A stretch of DNA of 5,028 nt from JAYTUJ01 sp043744615 (lineage in GTDB: Bacteria; Patescibacteriota; Minisyncoccia; Phycocordibacterales; CAIRYW01), in NCBI GenBank assembly GCA_043744615.1, contig JAYTUJ010000046.1, forward strand, positions 1 to 5,028. The letters are read 5' to 3'. Numbering within the stretch: the first letter of the stretch is position 1; every line of letters begins with the position of its first letter. Under the pieces are notes generated by a model. It searched no databases. It saw only the letters and a list, made by a program, of their open reading frames with translations, and had not been told where the DNA came from. Below, one piece after another: positions 4,378 to 5,028 of the stretch. The translations under genes and the position numbers were made by a program.

Positions 4378-4406
4378 ATTATACCAAAATAAAGAGTCTC
4401 TCGAAA
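4378..4406 (-). promoter_or_regulatory. Promoter of the transglycosylase gene
   Basis: Minus-strand TATAAT (4383-4378), preceded by TGG (extended -10), with a weak -35 TTTCGA (4406-4401) at 17 bp. The start should fall at 4371, one base before the ATG. Confidence 0.65.
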
Positions 4407-4430
4407 GAGTATCTGATAGCTCAGTAGAAC

Positions 4431-5028
4431 CTATTTTGCGTCTGCGTCTGCTGCGTCTTCACTTCCTTCTTTAGCTTCTTTACCTTTCTTTGCAACTTCG
4501 ATATCAGCGATAGATGCTGGAGTTAATTCTTCTACTTCTTCTTTTGCTTCGTTAACTGCGGCTACAATTTCTTCAGAGTCAGTAACAAGTGTTACACCAG
4601 CTGGAAGAGAAAGATCTTTTGCATGAAGTGGTGTATGGAAATCAACAATTTTTGATATATCGGCGTCAATACTATGTGGAAGGTCTTTTGGAAGTGCTTC
4701 GATTTCAACTTCGTGAAGAACTTTAATAAGAACTCCACCCATTTCTTTAACAGCGGCTGAAACCCCAACGAATTCGAGGTGAATAGAAACTTGAACTTTT
4801 TTACCTTTTTCAAGAATATAAAAGTCTGCGTGTCGAACGATGTCAGTTGTTGGATCGAGATCAAGTTCGTGGATAAGACATTCTTTGTCTTCTCCAAGAC
4901 CTTTGAGGATAACCACTGTTGATTCTCCAGCTTGTTTAAATACCTTATCAAAATCTACTTTTGAAACAGTAATAGCAGTTGAAGGTTCTTTTTTACCATA
5001 AAAAACAGCAGGAATTTTTCCTTGTTTT
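4431..5028 (-). CDS. rplY: 50S ribosomal protein bL25 (CTC/TL5-type), start beyond the right edge
   Basis: Binds 5S rRNA in the central protuberance of the large subunit. The visible 198 codons (first full codon at 5027-5025) begin KQGKIPAVFYG, the conserved N-terminal segment of L25, so only about 10-15 residues are missing. The 5S-binding domain continues through VVILKGLGEDKECLIHELDLDP and HADFYIL. A second, beta-rich CTC-type domain follows (KVQVSIHLEFVG, GGVLIKVLHEVEIEALP, LPHSIDADIS, LPAGVTLV), making this the long form and not the short E. coli type. The C-terminal tail is low-complexity Lys/Glu/Ala/Asp, common in long L25 proteins. The stop at 4433-4431 lies 60 bases before the transglycosylase ATG; the promoter is outside the window. 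Confidence 0.93.
   Translation of the reverse strand, partial: KQGKIPAVFYGKKEPSTAITVSKVDFDKVFKQAGESTVVILKGLGEDKECLIHELDLDPTTDIVRHADFYILEKGKKVQVSIHLEFVGVSAAVKEMGGVLIKVLHEVEIEALPKDLPHSIDADISKIVDFHTPLHAKDLSLPAGVTLVTDSEEIVAAVNEAKEEVEELTPASIADIEVAKKGKEAKEGSEDAADADAK

Noticed and set aside
4391..4412. Short CTCT-TTCG-AGAG hairpin with an AAAGAGT direct repeat after rplY
   Set aside because: The stem is only four pairs with no T tract next to it, so it is unlikely to be a terminator.

Overview
This AT-rich bacterial window carries every recognisable gene on the minus strand, so transcription runs from high to low coordinates. The lineage is not proven. AT-rich intergenic regions, promoters that put the start point at or within a base or two of the ATG, little sign of Shine-Dalgarno sequences, tRNAs without encoded CCA, and a coiled-coil lytic transglycosylase beside a CTC-type ribosomal protein L25 fit a candidate-phyla-radiation (Patescibacteria/Parcubacteria-like) bacterium. 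I hold that with moderate to low confidence.

Right part (about 3000-5028): the C-terminal 198 residues of ribosomal protein bL25 (rplY) run off the right edge. Next comes a secreted 456-residue protein with a signal peptide, a long coiled coil and an MltB/SLT-like lytic transglycosylase domain. The likely rplY terminator is folded from the first codons of that next gene.

Middle (2496-2949): three tRNA genes, initiator Met (CAT), a second CAT tRNA (elongator Met or Ile2) and Asp (GTC), each with a promoter candidate, separated or ended by terminator-like hairpins. Two of the three have unusual D/T-loop bases.

Left-middle (980-2452): a class I glutamine amidotransferase-like protein (YfeJ-like) and an NfsB-like nitroreductase. 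The nitroreductase has a good promoter with a long inverted repeat laid over it.

Left part (1-911) is the most interesting region: a ridA-ilvA operon. IlvA (threonine ammonia-lyase) makes the reactive enamine/imine that RidA hydrolyses to 2-oxobutyrate, the first step towards isoleucine. The roughly 155 bases ahead of ridA look like a complete ribosome-mediated attenuator: a strong extended -10 promoter, a predicted leaderless 27-codon leader peptide with ATT GTA GCG ATT ATT ATT (Ile-Val-Ala-Ile-Ile-Ile), a 15-bp antiterminator pairing, and an intrinsic terminator with seven Us just before ridA. The inferred logic is that isoleucine shortage stalls the leader ribosome, the antiterminator forms, and ridA-ilvA is expressed.
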